7,311 nucleotides of DNA, taken from the NCBI GenBank assembly GCA_902388545.1, contig CABMPS010000094.1, positions 1 to 7,311 of the forward strand, given 5' to 3'. Position 1 is the stretch's first letter. Each line of letters starts with the position of its first letter. The notes under the pieces were generated by a model. It had not been told where the DNA came from, searched no databases, and saw only the letters and a program-made list of their open reading frames with translations. This document shows positions 1 through 6,305 of the stretch, piece after piece. The position numbers were made by a program, and so were the translations under genes. The stretch comes from an uncultured Collinsella sp. Its GTDB lineage: Bacteria > Actinomycetota > Coriobacteriia > Coriobacteriales > Coriobacteriaceae.

Positions 1-38
1 ATTCTGAGCTTTTGGCAAACCTTCATGTTCGCCGATCC
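1..38 (+). other. Probable frame break at the left edge of ileS
   Basis: The IleS frame, read back from PGWDCHG (38-58), runs through residues that do not look like IleS and hits TGA at 5-7. Read one frame over, 12-35 gives LANLHVRR, which would join plausibly to IPGWDCHG if one base were missing near 33-35. I cannot tell whether this is a true mutation, a sequencing or assembly error at a contig edge, or a junction with unrelated DNA. Confidence 0.55.
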
Positions 39-2560
39 CCGGTTGGGACTGCCATGGTCAGCCGATCGAGCACAAGGTCGAGGAGAAGCTCGGCACCGAG
101 AAGTTCAACCAGACCTCCACGGCTAAGATCCGCGAGCTCTGCAACAAGTTCGCTGTCGAGAACATCGAGCTGCAGAAGGCCGGCTTCCGTCGCCTGGGCG
201 TGCTCGGCGACTGGGACAACCCCTATCTGACGCTCTATCACCAGCATGATGCCGCCGACATCGAGGTCTTCAAGGCCATGTTCGATAAGGGCATGATCTA
301 TCGCGGCCACAAGCCGGTTCACTGGTGCAAGCATTGCCACACCGCACTCGCCGAGGCCGAGATCGAGTATTCCGACGAGACGAGCCCGTCCATTTTCGTG
401 CGCTTTGAGATGACCTCCAAGCCCGCCGGCCTCGAGAACTTCGACGGCCCGGTCGACTTTATCATCTGGACGACCACGCCGTGGACCATCCCCTCCGACC
501 AGGCCGTTTCCCTTAAGCCCGGCGCCGCCTATGTCGCCGTTGAGCACGAGGGCCGTGCCGAGGTCATGCTCGAGGACCTGGCTCCTAAGTGTTGTGAGGA
601 GTTTGGCTGGGAGTACACCCCGGTCATGGTCGATGGCAAGCCCTACGTGGTTTCCGCCGAGACCTTCCACCACATCCACTACAAGCAGCCGATCTTTGAC
701 GGCGTTGAGGGCGTGGCGCTGCTGGCCGATTACGTCGGTGTCGATGACGGTACCGGTATCGTCCACAACTCGCCCGGCCACGGCGTCGACGACTACTTCG
801 CCTGCCTCAAGGAGGGCATCACCGACATCTGCATGCCGGTCGATGACGACGGCAAGTTCTACACCGGCGAGGAGTTTGGCACCGGCGGCCCCTTCAGCGG
901 CATGGATACCGATGAGGCCAACCCGCACATCATCGAGTTCCTGCGCGAGCGCGGCACCCTGGTTCTCGAGAAGAAGATCACGCACAGCTATCCGCACTGC
1001 TGGCGCTGCAAGCACCCGGTGCTCTTCCGTGCTACCGACCAGTGGTTCGTCTCGATGGACAAGACCGGTTTGCGCGAGCAGGCTGGCAAGGAGGTCCGTG
1101 AGAACGTCAAGTGGTATCCGGCCCACGCCGCCAACCGCATTGGCGCCATGGTCGAGCAGCGTCCCGACTGGTGCATCAGCCGCCAGCGCAACTGGGGCGT
1201 GCCTATCCCCAGTTACACATGCGCCGACTGCGGCGAGAAGGTCATGAACGACGCCACGCTCGACGCCGTCATTAAGCTCTTCCACGAGAAGGGCTCCGAC
1301 GCCTGGTTCACCGACGCTCCTGAGAGCTATCTGGGCGAGGCCTGCGTCTGCCCCAAGTGCGGTGGCCATCACCTCAAGGCTGATAAGGACATCCTTGACG
1401 TGTGGTGGGACTCCGGCGTGTCTTGGAAGGCCGTCTGCGAGTACCGTCCCGAGCTGGAGTACCCGGCGGACGTCTACCTCGAGGGCTCTGACCAGCACCG
1501 CGGTTGGTTCCAGAGCTCGCTGCTCACCTCGGTGGGCGCCAACGGCCACGCTCCGTACAAGGCGGTCGTCTCGCAGGGCTTCACCCTCGACGGCCAGGGC
1601 CGTAAGATGTCCAAGTCGCTCGGCAACGTTATCGACCCCAACAAGGTCTGTGACGAGATGGGCGCCGACATCATCCGCCTGTGGGTTGCTTCCGTCGATA
1701 CCAGCTCCGACGTGTCCATCGACCACGAGATTCTTGCTCGTACGTCCGATGCCTACCGTCGTTTCCGCAACACGCTGCGCTTCCTGCTCTCCGAGCTCGA
1801 GGGTCAGTTTGAGCCCGAGACCGACGGCGTCGCCTTTGCCGACCTGCTGCCGCTCGACAAGCTCATGGTTGCCCGCCTGACCCAGGTCCAGGCCGAGGTC
1901 GACGACGCCTACGCTAGCTACGAGTTCCCGCGCGCCTACCGTGCGCTTTACGACTTTGTGGTTACCGAGCTGTCCAACGTGTATCTCGACGCCCTGAAGG
2001 ACCGTCTGTACTGCGAGAAGCCCGGCTCGCTCGAGCGCCGGAGCGCCCAGACCGTGCTTGCCGAGCTCTTCTCGATGCTCATGCGCGACCTGCAGCCGAT
2101 CCTGTCCTACACGGTCGACGAGGCCATGGCCTATGCACCCACCGGCTGCGTCGATCACCAGAAGTACGCCGCGCTGCTCGATTGGTATAAGTCGCCCATT
2201 ACGGTCGACGAGGCCAATGAGTTTGAGGGCGTGCTTGAGGCTTCGCTCGAGCTCCGTAGCGCCGTGACCAAGGCCCTTGAGGATGCCCGCTCCGCCGGCA
2301 CCTTCACTAAGAGCCAGCAGGTCCGCGTCAAGGCAGTCGTTCCCGCCGAGATGTATGCGCTGCTGACCGGCGACAAGGCCGTCGACCTGGCCGAGTTCTA
2401 CATCGTCTCCGCTGTTGAACTGACCCAGGGCGAGGACCTCTCCGTTGCCATCGAGGCTGCCGAGGGCGAGTGCTGCGACCGTTGCTGGAATTACCGCACC
2501 ACCGTTGGCGAGTACAACGGTCACGCTCACATTTGCAAGAGGTGTGCGAATGCCCTTTAA
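1..2560 (+). CDS. ileS: Isoleucyl-tRNA synthetase, 5'-truncated (bacterial type with C-terminal zinc finger)
   Basis: IleS charges tRNA-Ile with isoleucine in the cytoplasm using ATP; it is a class I aminoacyl-tRNA synthetase with an editing domain that removes mischarged valine. About 835 codons are visible, against roughly 930 for the family, so the N-terminus with the HIGH motif lies outside the window. Visible in order: PGWDCHGQPIE (38-70); the CP1/editing region, opening with HWCKHC and a TALAEAEIEY stretch (about 320-370); RPDWCISRQRNWGVP (1160-1204); a CxxC pair at 1220-1231 matched by CPKC at 1349-1360, a likely zinc site; DVWWDSGVSW and EGSDQHRGWF before the KMSKS loop at 1604-1618; the helical anticodon-binding domain (about 1740-2150); and a C-terminal zinc finger with Cys codons at 2474, 2483, 2534 and 2543. 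The stop is TAA 2558-2560. The frame is intact from about 38 onward, but an in-frame TGA lies at 5-7, so the first bases do not fit. A strong terminator follows. Identity is certain; only the 5' edge is doubtful. Confidence 0.97.
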
Positions 2561-2629
2561 GGCACGGTAACTCGGCATTTTAGTTATAGGGAGAATTTGA
2601 CGCCTTCGGCCCATTTGCTCCGCTGAAGA

Positions 2630-2668
2630 AAAGCGACATTCCGTTATCCGGAATGCCGCTTTCTTTTA
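2630..2668 (+). terminator. Intrinsic terminator downstream of ileS
   Basis: The arms 2630-2643 (AAAGCGACATTCCG) and 2649-2662 (CGGAATGCCGCTTT) pair over 13 of 14 positions, with a single A-C mismatch and a 5-base loop (TTATC). A T-rich tail (CTTTTAT) follows directly, the hallmark of Rho-independent termination. It lies about 70 bases after the ileS stop and should separate ileS transcripts from lspA. Confidence 0.9.
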
Positions 2669-2722
2669 TGCTGGTTATTTATCTGACGTTAGCGTATGTG
2701 TCGTGTGCTCTGCGTGTGGCAA

Positions 2723-2730
2723 TATAAGAT
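2723..2730 (+). promoter_or_regulatory. Weak -10 candidate upstream of lspA
   Basis: TATAAGAT contains two overlapping -10-like hexamers (TATAAG, TAAGAT). lspA needs its own promoter because the ileS terminator lies upstream. No good TTGACA-like -35 hexamer sits 15-19 bases before it, so the call rests on the -10 and the context alone. Transcription from here would give a leader of about 45 bases. Confidence 0.25.
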
Positions 2731-2769
2731 GGTTATTTGCGTTAAACGGAATTTGATTATCTGAGGGTA

Positions 2770-2774
2770 GGGGA
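2770..2774 (+). promoter_or_regulatory. Ribosome binding site selecting the TTG start of lspA
   Basis: GGGGA, within a purine-rich GAGGGTAGGGGA stretch (2763-2774), lies 5 bases before TTG at 2780. The alternative ATG at 2798 has no comparable purine tract at the right distance, so the TTG start is preferred. Confidence 0.6.
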
Positions 2775-2779
2775 TTTCT

Positions 2780-3379
2780 TTGGGTCGTGGTGCGGATATG
2801 ACGCCGCCTTTGCGTTGGCGGTTGGGTGCTGCTGGTGGGGTGGCGCTGGTTGTGCTGCTTGTTGACCAGCTGACCAAGCTTGCGGTTCGTGCCGTGGGCG
2901 ACGCTTTGCATGTGACCGTCATCCCCGGTGTTATCGACTTTATGTTTGTCCGCAATATCGGTGCTGCCTTTAGCATGGGCGAGGGGCATGGCATCGCGTT
3001 TGCCGCGCTGGCGTTGGCGGTCATTATCGCTATTGCCGTGTACCTCGTTCGTGCACCCCAGCTCGCCCATCTTGAGGTTGTGGGCATGGCGATGGTTGCG
3101 GGCGGTGCTATCGGCAACGCTATCGATCGTTTGGCCTTTGGCTTCGTGACTGATTTTATTGCCACCACCTTCATCGACTTCCCCGTCTTCAATGTGGCCG
3201 ATATCGGCATCACCGTAGGCGTCGTGCTTGCCCTCTTTGGCTACATGTTCTTGAGCCCCGCGGCCCGTGAGGTCGATGCGACCGCCGAGCTTAACGCTCG
3301 TGACGAGGCCCGCGCCAAGCGCAAAGCCAAGCAGCGTGGGGAGCGTGCCCGCAAGATTCGCGAAAGGAATGAGCGCTAA
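2780..3379 (+). CDS. lspA: Lipoprotein signal peptidase II
   Basis: LspA is a membrane aspartyl protease that cleaves the signal peptide of diacylglyceryl-modified prolipoproteins. The 199-residue product has the family blocks in order: LVDQLTK (27-33), VRNIGAAFSM (57-66), GGAIGNAIDRLAFGFVTDF (108-126) and FPVFNVADIGI (134-144). The catalytic aspartates should be D116 (in IDR) and D141 (in NVAD). Four hydrophobic segments are visible (about 16-34, 71-91, 99-115, 143-158), matching the four-helix topology. The last ~40 residues (160-199) form a strongly charged Arg/Lys/Glu tail, making the protein longer than typical homologues of about 160 residues. The start is TTG 2780, supported by the purine tract; ATG 2798 would remove six residues. 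The stop overlaps the next gene's ATG by one base (TAATG), implying translational coupling with the pseudouridine synthase. The ileS-lspA-rluD neighbourhood is widely conserved. Confidence 0.95.
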   Translation: MGRGADMTPPLRWRLGAAGGVALVVLLVDQLTKLAVRAVGDALHVTVIPGVIDFMFVRNIGAAFSMGEGHGIAFAALALAVIIAIAVYLVRAPQLAHLEVVGMAMVAGGAIGNAIDRLAFGFVTDFIATTFIDFPVFNVADIGITVGVVLALFGYMFLSPAAREVDATAELNARDEARAKRKAKQRGERARKIRERNER

Positions 3380-4392
3380 TGGCCGACATCCATATCCTTG
3401 TTGCCGACGATGCCGCTGGTCAGCGCCTTGACGCCTATCTGGGCGCCAATGACGGCTGCCCTACGCGCTCTGCCTGCGCGCATCTGATCGAGGGCGGCGC
3501 CGTAATCGTGAACGGCGAGACCTGTTTGTCAAAAAAGTATGCCGTACGCGCCGGTGACCGCATCTCGGTTGACCTGCCCGAGCCTCACGATCCGACTGAC
3601 GTGATTCCCGAGGCCATTCCCCTCGATATCCGCTACGAGGACGATTACCTCATCGTGCTTTCCAAGCAGCGCGGCCTGGTGTGCCATCCTGCGCATGGTC
3701 ATGAGAGCGGTACGCTCGCGAATGCCCTGGTCTATCACTGCGGTATCGACCATCTGGGCACCGTGCAGGGTGAGGACCGCCCCGGCATCGTGCATCGCCT
3801 GGATCGCGATACCTCGGGCCTTATGCTCGCGGCAAAAGACGACGACACCCAGCGCGCGCTTCAAAATCTCATCCGTACGCGTACGCTCGACCGCCGCTAC
3901 ATTACGCTCGTTCACGGACACATCGCCATGGACGAGGGCACTATCAACACCGGTATTGCCCGCTCAACGCGCGACCGCGTGAAGATGGCGGTTTCTGATG
4001 ACCCCTTTGCGCGCCAGGCCATCACGACCTTCAAGGTGCTCGAGCGCTTTGATTCCACGCGTTTCGACGACGGCTACACGCTCGTCGAGTGCCACCTTTT
4101 TACCGGCCGCACGCATCAGATTCGTGTGCACATGCGCCATATCAACCACGCTTGCGTGGGCGATCCGCTTTACGGCAAGTGCGATGCGCGCGCCGATCAG
4201 GGCCTGACCAGGCAGTTCCTCCATTCCTGGCGTGTGGCGTTCGATCATCCCGTGACGGGGGAGCGCATTGAGTGCCGCGACGAGCTGCCGTGGGACCTTG
4301 CGGCGGTTTTGGATGATCTGGCTCCGCGCTCGCTCGGTCGCACGGCCGCTGGAGATGAAATCGTTCCGCAGCTCGGTCTTCTCGAAGCCTAG
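3379..4392 (+). CDS. rluD: RluA/RluD-family 23S rRNA pseudouridine synthase
   Basis: This cytoplasmic enzyme isomerises uridine to pseudouridine in RNA; RluD itself acts on helix 69 of 23S rRNA. The 337-residue product starts with an S4-type RNA-binding domain (about 14-66, with GQRLDAYL and an AVIVNGE turn) and continues into the RluA-type catalytic domain. The catalytic motif is GIVHRLDRDTSGLMLAAK (136-153), with D142 in HRLD as the expected nucleophile. Also visible are RRYITLVHG (172-180) and GRTHQIRVHMRHINHACVGDPLYG (243-266), both typical of the family. ATG 3379 overlaps the lspA stop by one base and is preceded by AAAGGAA at 3364-3370, so the two genes form a coupled pair. Length and domain order match RluD (E. 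coli about 326 residues). Exact target uridines cannot be read from sequence; other RluA-family members with an S4 domain (RluC-like) are possible, but the position after lspA favours RluD. Confidence 0.92.
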   Translation: MADIHILVADDAAGQRLDAYLGANDGCPTRSACAHLIEGGAVIVNGETCLSKKYAVRAGDRISVDLPEPHDPTDVIPEAIPLDIRYEDDYLIVLSKQRGLVCHPAHGHESGTLANALVYHCGIDHLGTVQGEDRPGIVHRLDRDTSGLMLAAKDDDTQRALQNLIRTRTLDRRYITLVHGHIAMDEGTINTGIARSTRDRVKMAVSDDPFARQAITTFKVLERFDSTRFDDGYTLVECHLFTGRTHQIRVHMRHINHACVGDPLYGKCDARADQGLTRQFLHSWRVAFDHPVTGERIECRDELPWDLAAVLDDLAPRSLGRTAAGDEIVPQLGLLEA

Positions 4393-4410
4393 TTAGTATT
4401 AGGTGGTTTC

Positions 4411-4437
4411 TTGAACGCCCCTAGCCTGCGGTAAGAT
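4411..4437 (+). promoter_or_regulatory. Candidate sigma-70-type promoter for the glycosyltransferase
   Basis: TTGAAC (4411-4416) and TAAGAT (4432-4437) match the -35 and -10 consensus at four of six positions each, with a 15-base spacer, shorter than the ideal 17. A start near 4444 would leave a leader of about 30 bases. No terminator is visible between the rluD-like gene and this site, so read-through from upstream is also possible. Confidence 0.4.
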
Positions 4438-4447
4438 ATAGGGTTGT

Positions 4448-4455
4448 TTACGTAA
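4448..4455. promoter_or_regulatory. TTACGTAA palindrome at the expected transcript start
   Basis: A perfect 8-base palindrome lies about 10 bases after the -10 candidate. A second inverted pair, CCCTA (4419-4423) and TAGGG (4439-4443), brackets the -10. Either could be an operator, but such short symmetries arise often by chance. Confidence 0.2.
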
Positions 4456-4474
4456 CGCGTCCCTGGGAGCCTGC

Positions 4475-5770
4475 ATGCTCGCCTTTTTACAAACCAACAC
4501 GCCCATCGTGATCTTTAACCAGATTGTGGTTACGCTGCTCACGGTCTGCTTTCTGTACCAGGTGGTCTTCTTTGTCATTGGCGCCCTGCGCGGTGAGGTC
4601 GCACCTCCCAAGGCCAAAAAGCTCCATCGCTATGCCTTCTTTATTGCGGCGCATAACGAGGAGGCGGTAATTGCCAATCTCGTGCGCTCCATCAAAGACC
4701 AGGACTATCCGTCCGAGCTTATCGAGGTCTTCGTGGTTGCCGATGCCTGCACCGATAACACGGCGCAGCTCGCTCGCGAGGCTGGCGCCATCGTCTATGA
4801 GCGTAACGACCTGGCCCGTAAGGGTAAGAGCTGGGTCATGGACTTTGGTTTTGACCGCATTCTTAACGAGTATCCCGATACCTTTGAGGGCTACTTTATT
4901 TTTGACGCCGATAACGTTATCTCCCGCGATTACGTATCCAAGATGAATGACGCCTTTGACCAGGGCTTCCATGTGGTCACAAGCTACCGCAACTCCAAGA
5001 ACTTCGGCAGCTCGTGGATCTCGGCAGCTAATGCCACCTGGTATCTGCGCGAGGCACGCTTTCTCAACAACGCGCGCAACATCTGCAAGACTTCTTGCGC
5101 CGTCTCGGGTTCGGGCTACCTCATCTCCGCCAGTGTTATTGAGGGCATGCACGGCTGGCAGTTCCACACGCTGACCGAGGACGTTCAGTTCACCACGTTC
5201 TGCGCCATTCACGGCATCCGCATCGGTTATGCGCCGGCAGAGTTCTTTGACGAGCAACCCGTGACGTTCAAGGCATCCTGGAAGCAGCGTATGCGCTGGA
5301 CCAAGGGCTTTTATCAGGTGTTCTTTACATATGGTAAGCACTTGGTCAAGTCGACCTTCCGTTACCATCGCTTTGCCGCCTACGACATGTTTATGACCAT
5401 CGCTCCGGGCATGCTTCTGTCCCTGATTTCCATGCTCGCCAACGCGACGTTCCTCATCGTGGGTGGACTCTCACACGGCTTCTTGGCTACCGAAGTCGAG
5501 ATGCAGGCTTGTGCCGCTTCGCTCATTATGACCTTCGCGATGATGTACCAGACCTTCTTTATCCTGGCGCTGCTCACGACTATCTTCGAGTACAAGCACA
5601 TCCATTGCGCGCAAAAGTGGCGCCTGGTGACCAACCTGTTTACCTTCCCGATCTTTATGTTCAGCTATATCCCCATTACGGTGGCTGCGTTGTTCCTGAA
5701 GGTCGACTGGGTCCCGACGCAGCATGCCGTCAGCGTTACCCTCGACGAGGTCATGCAGGGCGCTAAATAA
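4475..5770 (+). CDS. Membrane-anchored family 2 glycosyltransferase (processive synthase type)
   Basis: The 431-residue product has the build of cellulose/hyaluronan/poly-GlcNAc synthases: one N-terminal membrane helix (about 10-38), a cytosolic GT-A domain (about 50-290), then about three or four membrane helices (303-332, 346-371, 385-409). Catalytic signatures are complete: FIAAHNEE (56-63), VVADACTDNT (87-96), the metal- and UDP-binding DAD within FDADN (144-146), the base motif TED (234-236) and QRMRW (271-275), the Q-x-x-R-W motif of processive enzymes. It should transfer sugar from a nucleotide-sugar donor at the inner membrane face, possibly with export of the product, towards an envelope or exopolysaccharide. 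Donor and product cannot be deduced, and no other polysaccharide genes are in the window. ATG 4475 is preceded by GGGAG (4465-4469) at 5 bases. A promoter candidate precedes it and a terminator-like hairpin follows, so it may be a single-gene unit. Family assignment is secure; biological role is open. Confidence 0.9.
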   Translation: MLAFLQTNTPIVIFNQIVVTLLTVCFLYQVVFFVIGALRGEVAPPKAKKLHRYAFFIAAHNEEAVIANLVRSIKDQDYPSELIEVFVVADACTDNTAQLAREAGAIVYERNDLARKGKSWVMDFGFDRILNEYPDTFEGYFIFDADNVISRDYVSKMNDAFDQGFHVVTSYRNSKNFGSSWISAANATWYLREARFLNNARNICKTSCAVSGSGYLISASVIEGMHGWQFHTLTEDVQFTTFCAIHGIRIGYAPAEFFDEQPVTFKASWKQRMRWTKGFYQVFFTYGKHLVKSTFRYHRFAAYDMFMTIAPGMLLSLISMLANATFLIVGGLSHGFLATEVEMQACAASLIMTFAMMYQTFFILALLTTIFEYKHIHCAQKWRLVTNLFTFPIFMFSYIPITVAALFLKVDWVPTQHAVSVTLDEVMQGAK

Positions 5771-5778
5771 CCACCACC

Positions 5779-5826
5779 AAAACCACCACGAAGGGGACAG
5801 GCACCTCTGTGGTGGTTTTTGCTTTT
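5779..5826 (+). terminator. Terminator-like hairpin with GGGGACAGGCACC apex
   Basis: The arms AAAACCACCAC (5779-5789) and GTGGTGGTTTT (5809-5819) pair perfectly over 11 bases. The stem can extend inward (G-U at 5790/5808, one mismatch, then AGG 5792-5794 with CCT 5804-5806), leaving a 9-base loop. A T-rich tail (TTTTTGCTTTT) ends at 5826, so it can act as an intrinsic terminator for the glycosyltransferase gene, starting 8 bases after its stop. A second copy of ACCACCAC at 5770-5777 could pair with the same right arm. The apex GGGGACAGGCACC resembles the core of dispersed intergenic repeats, so the element may be a mobile REP-like repeat used as a terminator. Confidence 0.8.
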
Positions 5827-5851
5827 GAGTGACTGCCCCGGGAGGTGTTCA

Positions 5852-6274
5852 ATGGTCTATATTCCCTTTTGGATCTGCGCCTTTGCCGGTGCGGTGATTG
5901 ATGTCCGTGAACGGCGGTTTCCCAACGCGCTTGCCGCCGCATGCGCCGTGGCGGCGTTTGCAGGCGTTTGGCTGGACAGGGGCTTGAACACGGCGCTTGA
6001 CCACGCCGGTCCTGCCGTTATCGTGTACCTTTCCCTTGTGCTGACCGAGTCGCTTTGGCGGCGTTTCCGCCAGGCCCCCGGCATCGGCATGGGGGATGCC
6101 AAGGCGCTTTTCGCGCTTTGCACGCTCGACCCTCTGGGCGGCATCGTGGCATTTGCCGTCGCGCTCCTGGTCCTGGCCCTCTCCTGCCTCTTTACAAAAT
6201 CGCGCTCCCTGCCATTGCTCCCGTTTTTGGTGCCGATATTTGCCATAATCGAGGTCGTGGGCTGGACTTTGTAA
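5852..6274 (+). CDS. Prepilin peptidase, A24 family (TadV/CpaA-like)
   Basis: A24 peptidases are membrane aspartyl proteases that cleave the leader of type IV or Tad-type prepilins at the cytoplasmic membrane face. The 140-residue product has both catalytic signatures: D17 in DVRERRFPN, matching the D-x-R-x-x-x-(I/F)-P-N block, and D82 in GIGMGDAKALFAL, the GxGD motif. It is very hydrophobic, with helices at about 3-18, 26-42, 52-66, 83-113 and 119-138. It lacks the N-terminal cysteine-containing methylase domain of PilD, so it is the short CpaA/TadV-type form. The start is ATG 5852, set by GGAGG at 5841-5845 with 6-base spacing; an in-frame TTG at 5819 lies inside the terminator stem and is rejected. 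The HD phosphohydrolase gene follows after 31 bases and could be co-transcribed. No pilin, ATPase or secretin gene is present here, so its substrate must be encoded elsewhere. Confidence 0.85.
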   Translation: MVYIPFWICAFAGAVIDVRERRFPNALAAACAVAAFAGVWLDRGLNTALDHAGPAVIVYLSLVLTESLWRRFRQAPGIGMGDAKALFALCTLDPLGGIVAFAVALLVLALSCLFTKSRSLPLLPFLVPIFAIIEVVGWTL

Positions 6275-6293
6275 CCGATTGCGCATCCTTTTT

Positions 6294-6299
6294 AAGGAG
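6294..6299 (+). promoter_or_regulatory. Ribosome binding site deciding the HD phosphohydrolase start
   Basis: AAGGAG lies 6 bases before ATG 6306. The nearer ATG at 6301 is only one base away from it and opens a different frame without family similarity, so 6306 is the start. Confidence 0.8.
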
Positions 6300-6305
6300 C
6301 ATGCC

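Noticed and set aside
2568..2586. TAACT/AGTTA inverted repeat just after the ileS stop
   Set aside because: Only 5 weak base pairs without a T-tract; the strong terminator at 2630-2668 makes it unnecessary.
2598..2603. TTGACG resembling a -35 hexamer after ileS
   Set aside because: No acceptable -10 hexamer lies 16-18 bases downstream, and the site precedes the ileS terminator.
23..2614. An 863-codon open frame on the minus strand opposite ileS
   Set aside because: It is exactly codon-aligned with ileS, so it would be interrupted only by TTA, CTA or TCA codons, which this GC-rich organism avoids. Its translation shows no recognisable family, and the sense strand is unambiguously IleS.
2729..2764. 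An 11-codon frame (starting MVICVKR) upstream of lspA, as a possible leader peptide
   Set aside because: There is no ribosome binding site, no regulatory codon run and no attenuator-like hairpin after it.
4389..4410. CCTA/TAGG inverted repeat after the rluD-like gene as a terminator
   Set aside because: The stem is only 4 bp and no uninterrupted T-tract follows.
4487..5368. A 293-codon minus-strand frame opposite the glycosyltransferase
   Set aside because: It is codon-aligned with the sense gene and has no recognisable motifs; it is a product of codon bias.
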